Assembly: GCA_031269465.1 (NCBI GenBank)
Contig: JAISZB010000110.1
Coordinates: 1 to 64,000 of the forward strand
Source: Clostridiales bacterium
Lineage (GTDB): Bacteria; Bacillota; Clostridia; Lachnospirales; WQUN01
Direction of reading: 5' to 3'
DNA length: 64,000 bases
The position numbers and the translations under genes were made by a program. The notes below the pieces were generated by a model. The model was not told the origin of the DNA, did not search any database, and saw nothing but the letters and a program-made list of their open reading frames with translations. This document shows positions 28,174 to 37,894 of this stretch, piece by piece. Numbering within the stretch: the stretch's first letter is position 1; every line of letters begins with the position of its first letter.

Positions 28174-28310
28174 TATACTGATTTGCATATGAAAGTTCCG
28201 ATTTTGAGGTCGGATTATACAGCTAGTGCAAAATGCCGATTTCGGCATTTCGCACCATTCAATGGATAATCCGACCTCAAAATCGGTACAATTGATTGCA
28301 AATCAGTATA
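28174..28310. repeat. Palindromic element (GAGGTCGGATTAT stem variant)
   Basis: Arms TTTTGAGGTCGGATTATAC and GGATAATCCGACCTCAAAAT pair perfectly although they differ from the common stem. The centre TGCCGATTTCGGCATTTCGC is also palindromic. It shares its last TATA with the next copy. Confidence 0.9.
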
Positions 28311-28440
28311 TACCGCTCTTCATCAAATGTTCCTTTTTTGCAGCTTGACTGTCCATTGAGTGGTGCGACTGATATCGGCATTTTGCACTCGCTGTATAAT
28401 CAAGCCCCAAAAAAGGTAATTTTATACGAAAAGCAGTGTA
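28309..28440. repeat. Palindromic element adjoining the previous copy
   Basis: Gctttt-type copy in direct contact with the one at 28174. The pair forms a head-to-tail dimer sharing a TATA. Confidence 0.85.
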
Positions 28441-28535
28441 GCAGGATGAAAAATAGGATAAAGGGCTCTTAAGCGTTGCCTATTAATCTTATTAAAGAAG
28501 ATTTCTTCTTACTAAGGCTGTGAAGGGAATGGCTC

Positions 28536-29456
28536 ATGAGAAATATAAAGCTGGGAAAAACAAACCTGGAAGTTCCCGCAATCGCAGTGGGATGCATGCG
28601 CATCGGCTCTTTGGAAAAGAAAGCCGCAGAGGCTTTCGTTAAAAACGCGCTGGAAATCGGCGCGAATTTCTTTGACCATGCCGACATTTATGGGGGAGGC
28701 GTCTGCGAGACTGTTTTTTCAGAGGCAATCGGCATGAACAGCTCTATTAGAGGAAAAATTTTCCTCCAATCCAAATGCGGCATCGTGCCTGGAAAGATGT
28801 TTGATTTTTCCAAAGAGCACATATTGAAGTCAGTTGATGGAATACTTGGAAGGCTTAAGACTGACTATTTGGACGTTCTTCTATTGCACAGGCCGGATGC
28901 CTTGATGGAGCCTGAAGAAGTCGCGGAGGCTTTCAATATTCTTGAAGAAAGCGGCAAAGTGAGGTATTTCGGCGTATCCAATCAAGATCCCAGCACTATA
29001 GCGTTGCTTCAAAGGTTCATGAAGCAGCCGATAGCAGCTGATCAGCTCCAGCTCAGCATAACAAACGCATCGATGATAGCGCAGCCTCTTAACATCAATA
29101 TGGCAGATGAACTCTCGCTTGACAGGGATAATGGGGTCTTAAACTATTGCCGTCTGAACGAGATAACTATTCAGCCATGGTCGCCGCTCCAGCATGGCAT
29201 GTTTGCCGGGACTTTCTTGGGGAATGAGAAATTTGCGGGACTTAACGCTACGCTTGATGAGATTGCCAAGAAGTACGAAGTCTCAAGCGCATCGATTGCC
29301 ATGGCATGGCTTTTGCGCCATCCCGCCAAGCTCATGCCGGTCACGGGAACCACTAGCCCGCAAAGGCTCAGAGACTGCGTAAAAGCTTCAGAGATTACGC
29401 TTTCACGCGAGGAATGGTATCAGATTTACTTGGCTGCAGGGCATAGGCTCCCGTAA
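28536..29456 (+). CDS. Aldo/keto reductase, YdhF-like
   Basis: A 306-residue NADPH-dependent oxidoreductase with a TIM-barrel fold. The catalytic tetrad fits D47, Y52, K80 and H118 in FFDHADIYGGG, FLQSK and LLHRPD. The C-terminal cofactor-binding end has PVTGTTSPQRL. Closest in pattern to the E. coli YdhF group (EEVAEAFNILEESGKVRYFGVSN). Start at ATG 28536 after GAAGGGA. The substrate cannot be read from sequence. Single gene. Confidence 0.9.
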   Translation: MRNIKLGKTNLEVPAIAVGCMRIGSLEKKAAEAFVKNALEIGANFFDHADIYGGGVCETVFSEAIGMNSSIRGKIFLQSKCGIVPGKMFDFSKEHILKSVDGILGRLKTDYLDVLLLHRPDALMEPEEVAEAFNILEESGKVRYFGVSNQDPSTIALLQRFMKQPIAADQLQLSITNASMIAQPLNINMADELSLDRDNGVLNYCRLNEITIQPWSPLQHGMFAGTFLGNEKFAGLNATLDEIAKKYEVSSASIAMAWLLRHPAKLMPVTGTTSPQRLRDCVKASEITLSREEWYQIYLAAGHRLP

Positions 29457-29567
29457 AAATACTGTAAAACAATGCATATTTTATTAAAAAAAGTCCAATC
29501 TAACTTTAGGATTCTTGCCTGAGACTATGGCGCGTAAAAGAAAATCTAAATTAGGAGGACTTTACTT

Positions 29568-30755
29568 ATGCTAAAGAAAAAAGCATTGGCGGGGGCGATC
29601 GCTCTAGTTCTGATTCTTTCGCAGGCACTGCAGGCGTTTGCCGAAGAAAGCCAGCCGCAGGCGGAAACCTTGCCCAAGCTGAATGTCAACGCTAAAGCTG
29701 CGCTTCTTATGGAGCCAGTGACCGGGACAATCCTGCTAGAGCAGAATGCTCACGAAAAACTGCCGCCTGCAAGCGTAACAAAAATCATGACGATCCTTCT
29801 CATTTTTGAAGCTCTCGATCAGGGAAAGATAAGCTGGGACGACATGGTAACCTGCAGCGAGCACGCTGCCAGCATGGGTGGATCACAGGTTTATCTTGAA
29901 GCTATGGAGCAGCAGACAGTAAGGGATCTCACCAAAGCTATCGTCATATCGTCCGGAAATGACGCGGCGGTTGCCATGTCTGAATTCATTGCTGGAAGTG
30001 AAGACGGATTCGTCACTATGATGAATACAAGGGCGAAAGAACTGGGAATGGATGACACTCATTTCGCAAATGCATGCGGACTTGATGAAACAGGCCATGT
30101 TACAAGCGCCTATGACATAGCGCTTATGACGCGCGAACTGATTACGAAGCATCCCAAGGTATTTGAATTCTCCACCATATGGATGGATAAAATAGTGCAC
30201 AAGACTGCAAGAGGCTCTTCGGATTTTGGCCTGTCAAATACAAATCGCCTGCTTAAAAGCTATCCGGCCTCAACCGGGCTTAAAACAGGATCCACTGCGG
30301 CAGCGTTGTACTGCATCTCCGCAACCGCTCAGAAAAACGGCCTTCAACTTAACGCAGTCGTTCTTGGAGCTCCGGATCCAAATACTCGTTTCGGTGAAGC
30401 CATAAAGATGATGGATTACGGATTTGCGAATTATGCGATTGCTTCAGGCGATGAGGCTGATGCAGTAATGGGCGAAGTGTCAGTTCTTAAAGGCAATCTT
30501 GATAAAGTCAGCGTAAAGATCAACAAGCAAGTGAACGCGCTCATACCAAAGGGCAAATCCTCTGAGCTTGAAAAGAAAGTGGAGCTTCTGTCGGCGGTTC
30601 CAGCGCCGTTTGCAGCCGGCACAAAAGCTGGTGAAGTTGTTTATTTCTATGAAGGCAAAGAGGTGGGCAGAAGCGATTTGGTTACCGTTGAAGCGGCCGC
30701 AAGGGCGAAATTGGGAGATACCATGGGCAGGATGATTGAGAAGTGGTTCAGATGA
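29568..30755 (+). CDS. D-alanyl-D-alanine carboxypeptidase (DacF type)
   Basis: A 395-residue secreted or membrane-bound penicillin-binding protein that trims the terminal D-Ala from peptidoglycan stem peptides. Signal peptide 1-25, then catalytic S69-x-x-K72 (PASVTKIMT), SGN at 129-131 and KTG at 239-241. A C-terminal PBP5-like beta domain and a terminal amphipathic helix (ARAKLGDTMGRMIEKWFR) for membrane attachment follow. Start at ATG 29568 after TTAGGAGG. A second paralogue lies at 43570. Confidence 0.95.
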   Translation: MLKKKALAGAIALVLILSQALQAFAEESQPQAETLPKLNVNAKAALLMEPVTGTILLEQNAHEKLPPASVTKIMTILLIFEALDQGKISWDDMVTCSEHAASMGGSQVYLEAMEQQTVRDLTKAIVISSGNDAAVAMSEFIAGSEDGFVTMMNTRAKELGMDDTHFANACGLDETGHVTSAYDIALMTRELITKHPKVFEFSTIWMDKIVHKTARGSSDFGLSNTNRLLKSYPASTGLKTGSTAAALYCISATAQKNGLQLNAVVLGAPDPNTRFGEAIKMMDYGFANYAIASGDEADAVMGEVSVLKGNLDKVSVKINKQVNALIPKGKSSELEKKVELLSAVPAPFAAGTKAGEVVYFYEGKEVGRSDLVTVEAAARAKLGDTMGRMIEKWFR

Positions 30756-30858
30756 ATGACTTTTAAGCGAGAGTATTCCCGAACGCCTCGATTTATGATA
30801 TACTGATTTGCAGCCAAATATACCGATTGATCATTTATTTATATGCGATTTAAGAAGT

Positions 30859-30905
30859 TATACCGATGTGCGTCCGGTTTTTGAATGTACATCGGTATAT
30901 TTTTC
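30859..30905 (+). terminator. Terminator-like hairpin after the first DacF gene
   Basis: ATACCGATGT and ACATCGGTAT arms with a loop of about 19 nt followed by ATTTTTC. The arms resemble palindromic-family ends, and a left end of that family lies just before (30798-30833). Confidence 0.55.
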
Positions 30906-31038
30906 AGTTAATTTGCCGTCCAACTTGAAATCTACATAAAATAAACGCAAAATCCCATGAAAGCAATATTTTATTAATTCACGTCGCTATGCTCATTAGA
31001 CTTCTTACAAGAGAAAAGATTGCAGGATAAACGGCGAT

Positions 31039-31335
31039 TATACCGCTTTGCAGTCAAATGTACCGATTTCATCAAATGTTCCTTTTTTTGTTGATTATCA
31101 ATTGATGGTGCGAAATGCCGATATACCGCTTTTCATCAAATGTTCCTTTTTTTGTTGATTATCCATTGAATGGTGCGAAATGCCGAAATCGGCATTTTGC
31201 ACTCGCTGTATTATCAAGCTCCCAAAAAGGTAATTTTATATGAAAAGCAGTATATCAATCGCGCTCGCTGTATAATCAAGCTCCAAAAAAAGTAATTTTC
31301 TATGAAAATCAGCATATCTAATGCAAAGCAGTATA
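31039..31335. repeat. Three palindromic elements nested in one another
   Basis: The outer Gctttg copy (31039-31335) contains a middle copy (about 31059-31316), which contains an inner copy (31124-31252). The inner copy is flanked by TA on both sides (31122-31123 and 31253-31254). Removing it with one TA restores the exact family centre GCCGATATCAATCGC, so it inserted there with TA duplication. Confidence 0.95.
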
Positions 31336-31369
31336 TGATGCCGTTGCTCCAACGCAAAGAGGTGATAAT

Positions 31370-32038
31370 TTGTCTTTGAACTATGCAGATTTTGCACAGG
31401 CTAAAAATAAGATGGCAAATTTCTTCAACCTATTCTCTAGGAAAAGTGAAAAAACTGTGAATAAGGAGAGAATGGGAGGGGAGCTGCACCTGTTCTTCCT
31501 GGTTGAATGCTCATCTGGCATGGCTGGGGATAAAATCGGCATGATAAACAGCTTTTTCAGAACGCTTTTGGATAAGCTCTCCCAACTGTCCCCGACAGAA
31601 AAATTCGTTTGCGATAAGATCATGATAAGGGTCATATCCATCGCAAGCGAAGCGTGGTGGCACATAGGCCCGAATGGAGCATCTGTTGAAAACGCTTCTT
31701 GGAGCGATCTCATCGCAGGCGGAGGCCGCAACGCGGCAGAAGCTATGGAGATGCTGTACAAAGCTTTGGTCTATAACGGCAGCTTTGACGTACCGCCGAT
31801 GATCTTTTTCATAACCGCCAATGCCCCCTGCACTGATGAAACAGCTCCAAATTACAAGACTTCCGTGCAAAAGCTCAATGAAAGCCTTTTCGGCCCTTGG
31901 AACAGACGGTACTCAATTGTTCTGGGAATGGAAGGGGAGGCGGTGCATGAAGAAATCGCCAGTTTCAGCAGCGACCGGCTTCAACTTGACGCCGGAGAGG
32001 CTGCGCATTTGATTGAAACGGCTATGAAAGAAGGCTGA
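31370..32038 (+). CDS. von Willebrand A-like (TerY-like) protein
   Basis: A 222-residue protein with a vWA-like Rossmann fold. The N-terminal metal site would be VECSSGMAGDK (about 40-50), where the usual first Asp of D-x-S-x-S is Glu. Later segments DLIAGGGRNAAEAMEML and PPMIFFITANAPCTDE match TerY-type vWA proteins. It starts at TTG 31370, 6-7 nt after AGAGGTGAT. Such proteins act as adhesion or assembly factors, in stress operons often with Ter proteins, none of which are here. The metal site may be weakened. Confidence 0.65.
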   Translation: MSLNYADFAQAKNKMANFFNLFSRKSEKTVNKERMGGELHLFFLVECSSGMAGDKIGMINSFFRTLLDKLSQLSPTEKFVCDKIMIRVISIASEAWWHIGPNGASVENASWSDLIAGGGRNAAEAMEMLYKALVYNGSFDVPPMIFFITANAPCTDETAPNYKTSVQKLNESLFGPWNRRYSIVLGMEGEAVHEEIASFSSDRLQLDAGEAAHLIETAMKEG

Positions 32039-32039
32039 C

Positions 32040-32086
32040 AACGGATGAAGCGGCCGGAAGATGATTATCCGTCCGCTTCATCCGTT
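32040..32086 (+). terminator. Hairpin after the vWA gene
   Basis: AACGGATGAAGCGG (32040-32053) pairs with CCGCTTCATCCGTT (32073-32086), starting 1 nt after the stop. A weak T-rich stretch follows. Confidence 0.6.
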
Positions 32087-32102
32087 GGGGAGATTTTATT
32101 AA

Positions 32103-32375
32103 ATATACCGACATTCAATGAACAGTCAAGCTCCAAAAAAGGAACGGTATATACTGATTTGCGGTCAAATGCACCTGCTTTGGAGCCTGGTTATACCGCT
32201 TTTCATCAAATGTTCCTTTTATGGAGCTTGATTATCCATTGAGGGTGCTAAATGCCGATTCGGCATTTAGCACTACCTGTATAATCAAGCTCCAAAAAAG
32301 GTAATTTTATATGAAAAGCAGTATATCCGCTGAGACGCTGTGCAGCCAAGCTATAATAGGAACTTCAAAACACTA
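32103..32375. repeat. Shortened and nested palindromic elements
   Basis: A 48-bp internally deleted copy (32103-32150) is followed by an outer Gatttg copy (32148 to about 32375) interrupted by an inner Gctttt copy (32194-32323). TA flanks the inner copy on both sides (32192-32193 and 32324-32325). Confidence 0.85.
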
Positions 32376-32420
32376 TAAATAAGCGGAGTATTGCGCGTTC
32401 GCGTTGTGCAAATTTCCCTG

Positions 32421-32714
32421 CTACGATGATGAAACACCGCTTTCCGGCTCGTCGCTTTCTGCGGAAACCTGCAGGAATCGCATCATATTGTTTGTGCGCG
32501 GGTCTTGCTCCATGACATAAGCTATGGCGAGGTACAAGGTCCAGGTCAAGGGTCTTCTCCAGTTTTCGACTGCGGCTATTGTTTGCCTTGTCACCCCAAC
32601 CAGCCTTCCCAGCTCCTGCTGAGTGATGCCGAGCGTGGCTCTGAGAACTGGAAGCGACCGAGTCATTTTAGCTGTATAGTTATCCTTTTCTTCCGAAGAT
32701 GTCAGTTGCTTCAT
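32421..32714 (-). CDS. XRE-family HTH transcriptional regulator
   Basis: A 97-residue DNA-binding protein. The HTH lies at about 24-50 (RATLGITQQELGRLVGVTRQ then TIAAVENWRR), followed by WTLYLAIAYVME and an acidic Ser-rich tail. Start at ATG 32714 with AAGGAG 8-9 nt upstream. It stands alone on the minus strand. Targets unknown; its own upstream region is a plausible autoregulatory site. Confidence 0.85.
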   Translation of the reverse strand: MKQLTSSEEKDNYTAKMTRSLPVLRATLGITQQELGRLVGVTRQTIAAVENWRRPLTWTLYLAIAYVMEQDPRTNNMMRFLQVSAESDEPESGVSSS

Positions 32715-33230
32715 GTGTTTATTCTCCTTTGGTTTGTTGAGCTTTTCTCTGGTAGTAAGAGTTTAAGCCAGCGCCGCGCTGATGGTTGATGTCTTTGCCG
32801 CCGAGCGGCAGGATTCGCAGTGAATCAATTGATGCCGGGCTATTCCAATGCGCATCATTTCTCAGCGATTTATGGGCTGGATTATGCACCCTTAAATCTG
32901 CGCCAGGCATGGGCGAATCGGCTTTGAAGGATTAATCCGTCGCTAATCGGCTTAGATTCCAAATGGCATAAGCCAGAATCTGCACAAGAAAATGTCTTTA
33001 ATGGTTGGTGGCGGCAATGAGATTGTCGGATAGTCATCTGATGAGAATATGAGGATTCAGATTCAAGCCTGAGTGAGAAAGTTGAAAAAATCCATTAAGC
33101 AGGATATAAAATTCAGCAATAACATATCCTTGCCCATAAGAAAAATGCTTTAATGGAATCAGATGCAGTTTAAAAATGCCTTTCGTGTTGCTTCGAACAT
33201 TCCTTGGCGTCGGATAACGGCAGGATCCTG

Positions 33231-33362
33231 TACCGATTTGAAGTAAAATGCACCTATTTTTGGGCTTGAATATCTGCTTTCAAGGTGCGACTGATATCGG
33301 CATTTAGCGCTCGCTGAACGCTCAAGCTCCGAAATAGGAGCTTTCATATGCAAATCAGTATA
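33231..33362. repeat. Palindromic element
   Basis: Gatttg-type copy with CGACTGATATCGGCATTTAG in the centre and the right end ATATGCAAATCAGTA. Confidence 0.8.
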
Positions 33363-33836
33363 TAAGCGACATAGGCAAGAGATCAAGCTGTTCGCACTGT
33401 TGCGAGGACAAAAGGCTTGCATGTGAGCTTAAGAAAGGACAGCTAATCATGCGAGGGGTATATTGCGTCGCCCGCAACCTGCATTGCAACCCTTTGAGAT
33501 ATTGATTAACGAGATATAAATATTTACTTTTTTACCTCGGGTTGCATATCTAATAATAACTATTAAAGCTAGAATTGTCAATGCGTTTTTGTCAAATTAG
33601 CAAGCATTAAGTCGGCAATTATATCGCTGATAATCCTTTTATTGCTGGAATTCACAGCCTAGGCTGCAGAAATCCAGGTTCAATTGTAAAAATAAATAAT
33701 AGCAGCACCTTGGCTAAGTTATGCATATTCGGTCGAATTATGTCGAATATACCAATGAACGATTAGCAGTTTCCATACATGGCGCCCAAAGACGCATCCT
33801 TTCCGCCCGGGTTGCGGGTTGCTGCGCCACTTGCAA

Positions 33837-34080
33837 ATATACTGATTCGCAACCAAATGTACCTTTAGAAGCCGGATTATCTATATTTGCATATGATAGT
33901 TCCTATTTTAGCTTGGCTGTGCAGTGGCTATACCGATTTTCTTCAAATGTTCGGAGCTTGACTGTCCATTGAGTGGTGCGACTGATATCGGCATTTCGCA
34001 CTCGCTGTATAATCAAGCTCCAAAAAAGGTAATTTTCTATGAAAATCAATATTAGTGGATAGTCATGCTCCAAAACAGGC
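33837..34080. repeat. Nested palindromic elements
   Basis: A left half with GAAGCCGGATTAT and a second left half TATTTTAGCTTGGCTGTGCA are followed by an inner near-complete copy (33931-34051) and the resumed outer arm AGTCATGCTCCAAAACAGG. Three insertion layers can be read. Confidence 0.75.
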
Positions 34081-34500
34081 CGGAGGGCGTGATGAAAAAA
34101 ACCGCCGCAAAGACGCGAGCAAGGCGCCTAAATCCACTCCCTCCAAATTCAAGCCTTGATTTGGGTGGCTTAGAGAAGTAAACTCCCTCTCTATTGCGAC
34201 GAGCAATTGCTCTTGACGAGGGGCGTAAAATTCTTCCGCTAAAAACATAGAATTCCCAAAAATCAAGAGCAAGGAGAATCCTCTGACGCGAGGCCAGCCT
34301 TGGCGTGAAATCTCGACTAACGAGGGAAACCGCTTGTCAATGCGAAGATGCTGCTCTAATGAGGCAAGGCGCGTCTGGACTGCGGAGCATAGAAAAAGGC
34401 AGGCTGCTCATTTCGATCCCGCTTGAGTGCTTGTTATGCAATGAAGCGCACATTAGTCCCTCCTTGAAATCTGAACTTTGCGCCAGCATATCTGCAGACA

Positions 34501-34529
34501 TTGACTTTAAAGCTTAGCGCCAATATAAT
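34501..34529 (+). promoter_or_regulatory. Consensus sigma-A promoter for the pot operon
   Basis: TTGACT (34501-34506) and TATAAT (34524-34529) are separated by exactly 17 nt. It lies about 225 nt before potA with no gene in between. The leader has no regulator site I can name. Confidence 0.65.
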
Positions 34530-34755
34530 ATACCTACAATAAATTTTCAGGCCTGAAAGAAACGGTATTAAATAAGGATGTAAAGTTTTTATGCGACAGG
34601 TTTACTGGCCTTATTTAGGACGCGTTCAGAACCGTCTTGTATGAGCGGCATGCTCGAGCCATTATGAGCGCTCCCTTAACGGATGGGAAAGCGCATGTTT
34701 CTTGTAGTACGCCGCTGCGCAACGAAGCGAGAACAGGCCTGTTTTTCGGCATTTT

Positions 34756-35823
34756 ATGGAGGCGAGTCATACGGAACCATTGCTGGAGTTAATTGAACTT
34801 GAAAAAAGCTTCGGAGGCGTAAAAGTTCTAAACGGCTTGAGCCTTGCGGCTTTGCCTGGGGAGTTCATAACGCTTTTAGGTTCTTCGGGATGCGGAAAGA
34901 CTACGACTCTTCGCATAATTGCGGGGCTGGAACGCCCTGACGCAGGATGCGTCCGGTTGGAAGGCAAAGATGTAACATTCGCCGCTCCGAATAAGCGAAA
35001 TGTAAACACTGTCTTTCAAAATTACGCTTTGTTCCCGCATATGAGCGTTGAGTCGAACGTGGGATATAGCCTCAGGCTTAAGAATGAGTCGAAAGGCGAG
35101 ATAAAGGAAAAGGTCTCCCAGGCATTGTCGCTTGTACGGATGGAGTCGTTTGAGAAAAGGTTGCCTTCAGAGCTTAGCGGCGGGCAGCGCCAGCGAGTGG
35201 CCATAGCTCGCGCAATCGTGAACAAGCCTAAAGTCCTGCTTTTGGATGAGCCTCTTGGAGCGCTGGATCTTCAACTTCGCAGGAAGATGCAGGTTGAGCT
35301 TAAAAGGCTTCAGAAGCAGCTTGGCATCACATTCATATACATAACCCACGATCAGGAAGAAGCCCTTAACATGTCTGACAGAATCGCAGTCATGCGCGCA
35401 GGTGTTTTTGAACAGGTCGGAAGCGCGGCTGAAATATATGACTTGCCTAAAACAAGCTATGTTGCTGGTTTCGTAGGAAGCGCCAACATTCTTAGGGGGA
35501 TTTCTCCGGAGGGGAAGCTCGCCTCTGGCGTGGCTTCAGCCATCAGAAGTGAAAATGTGGCTCTTTTTCCCAAAGAGAACGAAGCCTTCTGCAAAAGCCT
35601 GTTTCAAGATGAAAATGACGGCCTGATTCCTGGTCTGCCCGCAATTGTAACTGACAAGCGATTTGCCGGGGGCATGCTGCGCATTTCAGCAGTTCTTGAG
35701 ATAAATGGCGCGGAGATAGTTTCCAGCAGGCACGGAATAGACTCGCCGCTCATTGCTGGAGACAAAGTGCTTGTAAAATGGGCGCCTGAAAAAGTTGTGA
35801 TAGTTGAAGATGTCGGTGTATGA
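34756..35823 (+). CDS. potA: Spermidine/putrescine ABC transporter ATP-binding protein
   Basis: A 355-residue ATPase that energises polyamine import through PotBC. Walker A GSSGCGKTT, Q-loop FQNYALFPHM, signature LSGGQRQRVAIARA, Walker B VLLLDEPLGALD and switch ITHDQEEAL are all present, followed by a C-terminal TOBE-like regulatory domain (about 260-355). The ATG at 34756 has no good upstream site; GGAGG lies inside its second and third codons with no start codon at proper spacing behind it, so the exact start is uncertain. It is followed by potB after a 360-nt gap filled by a composite repeat. Confidence 0.9.
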   Translation: MEASHTEPLLELIELEKSFGGVKVLNGLSLAALPGEFITLLGSSGCGKTTTLRIIAGLERPDAGCVRLEGKDVTFAAPNKRNVNTVFQNYALFPHMSVESNVGYSLRLKNESKGEIKEKVSQALSLVRMESFEKRLPSELSGGQRQRVAIARAIVNKPKVLLLDEPLGALDLQLRRKMQVELKRLQKQLGITFIYITHDQEEALNMSDRIAVMRAGVFEQVGSAAEIYDLPKTSYVAGFVGSANILRGISPEGKLASGVASAIRSENVALFPKENEAFCKSLFQDENDGLIPGLPAIVTDKRFAGGMLRISAVLEINGAEIVSSRHGIDSPLIAGDKVLVKWAPEKVVIVEDVGV

Positions 35824-35840
35824 ACTCTCAAGCTTTTAAA

Positions 35841-36067
35841 TATACAGATTTACATCAAATGTTCCTTTTTTTGTTGATTATCCATTGAGCAGCGTGAAAT
35901 GACGAAATCGGCATTTCGCACCTACTGTATAATCAACAAAAAAGGCAGTTTAGTACGAAAATATATTTTATGGATATTTGTCCATGCCTCAAACACTCAA
36001 ATGGCTTAATATTTTCATCCTTGGCGGTGAAGCGAAGCTTCATAGCGGGTTATATGAAAATCGTATA
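35841..36067. repeat. Composite palindromic element between potA and potB (TTGTTGATTAT stem variant)
   Basis: Arms are CTTTTTTTGTTGATTAT and ATAATCAACAAAAAAGG, another compensated stem variant. The right end is extended by the second module in inverted order (CAGTTTAGTACGAAAATA, the TGGATATTTGTCCA palindrome, TTCATCCTTGGCGGTGAAG, then ATGAAAATCGTATA). It begins 18 nt after the potA stop. Confidence 0.85.
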
Positions 36068-36186
36068 GCTATAATATTGACCCTGCAAGACGTCATTGAC
36101 TAAGCCTGCTCAAGCTGTTTTATAACGCTTTATTAGCTTCATGAAAAACTGAATGCAAAAAGCCTCTTGTTTGGGAGCTGACGCGT

Positions 36187-37050
36187 ATGAATGCGAGCTT
36201 TGTGCGAAAACGATCAGCGATCGCTGCGGTTTTGCCTATGTATATCTTTTCAATTGCGTTTGTATTGGGGCCTCTGATTTACATGCTCGTCCTGAGTTTT
36301 TTGACTCGCGGGCAACAGTGGGGAGTCTCGGCGATATTTACTTTGAAGAACTACACGGACATCTTCGAACCGGTTTATCTGGCCACTTTCGCCCAGTCGC
36401 TGAAGCTGGCGCTGATAAGCACGGCGCTTGTAGCTTTAGCGGGCTATCCGTTTGGGTACTTCATGGCTAGGCTAAGCCCGAGATGGCGCAGTAGATGCAT
36501 GATGCTCCTGATCATTCCGTTTTGGACCAGCAGCCTTATGAGACTGTATGGCTGGATGATTATCTTCAGAGCCAACGGAACGCTTGACTCTTTGCTTATC
36601 AGCCTTGGGCTGATAGAAAGCCCGTTGAAGCTTTTATACTCTTTTCCCGCAGTAAGCGTAGGCATGGTGTATTCCTTGCTTCCGTTCATGATTTATTCGG
36701 TGTTTGCCAGCGCGGAAAAGCTGGACTGGAGCTTGGTGGAAGCAGCGAGGGATCTTGGAGCTTCTCCCTTTTCAGCCTTTGCCACTGTGAGTCTGCCCTT
36801 AACCATGCCAGGCTTGTATTCAGGCGTGGTTCTGACTTTCATCCCGACTATGGGGCTTTACTTCATAGCAGATATACTAGGCGGCAATAAAATCGCGCTG
36901 GTAGGAAATTTAATCCAGGAGCAGCTTTTGCGCGTTCGCAATTGGCCGTTCGCAGCGGCCTTAAGTGTTGTTCTCATGCTTCTTACGAGCCTGTTCTTGC
37001 TGGCCTACAGGAGATTGTCCCATTCGGGCGAACTGGAAGGGTTGGTGTGA
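36187..37050 (+). CDS. potB: Spermidine/putrescine ABC transporter permease
   Basis: A 287-residue inner-membrane permease with about six helices. The ATPase-contact EAA loop is EAARDLGASPFSAFATVSLP (about 180-200). Start at ATG 36187 after GGGAGCTGA. Pairs with PotC to form the channel. Its stop is separated from potC by one base. Confidence 0.95.
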   Translation: MNASFVRKRSAIAAVLPMYIFSIAFVLGPLIYMLVLSFLTRGQQWGVSAIFTLKNYTDIFEPVYLATFAQSLKLALISTALVALAGYPFGYFMARLSPRWRSRCMMLLIIPFWTSSLMRLYGWMIIFRANGTLDSLLISLGLIESPLKLLYSFPAVSVGMVYSLLPFMIYSVFASAEKLDWSLVEAARDLGASPFSAFATVSLPLTMPGLYSGVVLTFIPTMGLYFIADILGGNKIALVGNLIQEQLLRVRNWPFAAALSVVLMLLTSLFLLAYRRLSHSGELEGLV

Positions 37051-37051
37051 C

Positions 37052-37867
37052 ATGAAGAGAAGGAGCGCCCTCCCTGGGATTTATATGGGGGCCATACTGA
37101 CGCTGATGTACCTGCCGATAGTACTCGTGATAATCTACTCCTTCAACGAGAGCAAGACCTCAAGCGTATGGACTGGAGCTACATGGGATTGGTACATTCA
37201 GCTATTTAAAGATGGCTCAATGATATCAGCGCTTAAAAATTCAGTAGTGCTGGCGCTTGCCAGCAGCGTAAGCGCCGCGTTCATCGGAACGCTTGGCGCG
37301 GTTGGAATGTCAAAGGCGAAGCTTAGAGGAGCTTCGGCCATGGAGTATATCTCGACGCTTCCCATTATGCTTCCTGAAATAATACTGGGAATGGTGTTTC
37401 TGGCTTTCTTTTCCCTTATCAGGCTCCCTTTCGGCATGCTTACGCTAATCATCTCCCATACGTCCTTTTCAATACCATATGTGCTGCTCCTGGTCAAAGC
37501 CAGGTTATCAGGCATGGATAAGAGCTATGAAGAAGCGGCGCGCGATCTTGGGGCTAGCGAGCTTCAAGCGTTTCTCACTGTGACTCTTCCGCTTGTGGCG
37601 CCCGCTATAGTATCAGGGATGCTTCTAGCCATAGCTATGAGCTTTGATGATGTGATAATAAGCGTCTTTGTAACGGGAGTGAATACCAATACGCTCCCCA
37701 TAAAGATATACACTCAGATTAAAACAGGAGTGACTCCAAAAACGAATGCGCTTTGCGCACTTTTGTTTCTTGCGACCGTTTTCTTGGCGATTCTGTCATC
37801 TTGGCTGGGAAAGTCCAAGAAAAGCGAGATGCCTCCAATTGAAATAATACCGTCGCAATCCCATTAG
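37052..37867 (+). CDS. potC: Spermidine/putrescine ABC transporter permease
   Basis: A 271-residue permease with about six helices and the EAA loop EEAARDLGASELQAFLTVTL. It starts 1 nt after potB (ATG 37052, after GGAAGGGTTGG). Its last codons and TAG stop lie within the 22-bp palindrome (37860-37881) that marks the left side of the inserted IS605-type element, so its natural C-terminus may have been altered by the insertion. Confidence 0.95.
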   Translation: MKRRSALPGIYMGAILTLMYLPIVLVIIYSFNESKTSSVWTGATWDWYIQLFKDGSMISALKNSVVLALASSVSAAFIGTLGAVGMSKAKLRGASAMEYISTLPIMLPEIILGMVFLAFFSLIRLPFGMLTLIISHTSFSIPYVLLLVKARLSGMDKSYEEAARDLGASELQAFLTVTLPLVAPAIVSGMLLAIAMSFDDVIISVFVTGVNTNTLPIKIYTQIKTGVTPKTNALCALLFLATVFLAILSSWLGKSKKSEMPPIEIIPSQSH

Positions 37868-37881
37868 CTTTAGCTGATGGG
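37860..37881. repeat. 22-bp palindrome, left copy, at the IS605-type element
   Basis: CCCATTAGCTTTAGCTGATG plus GG, an imperfect palindrome identical to 39354-39375. The two copies bracket tnpA and tnpB, as end hairpins of an IS200/IS605 element would. Confidence 0.75.
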
Positions 37882-37894
37882 TCAAGACGGGGTT

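Larger units (their letters stand above)
32720..34500. other. Intergenic with palindromic elements, no gene recognised
   Basis: About 1.8 kb with two element groups (33231-33362 and 33837-34080) and no credible gene. The frame at 34063-34272 on the minus strand has no start site and no recognisable domain. Confidence 0.5.

Noticed and set aside
34063-34272. 69-codon frame on the minus strand
   Set aside because: No ribosome binding site, no recognised domain, and it lies in repeat-rich intergenic DNA.
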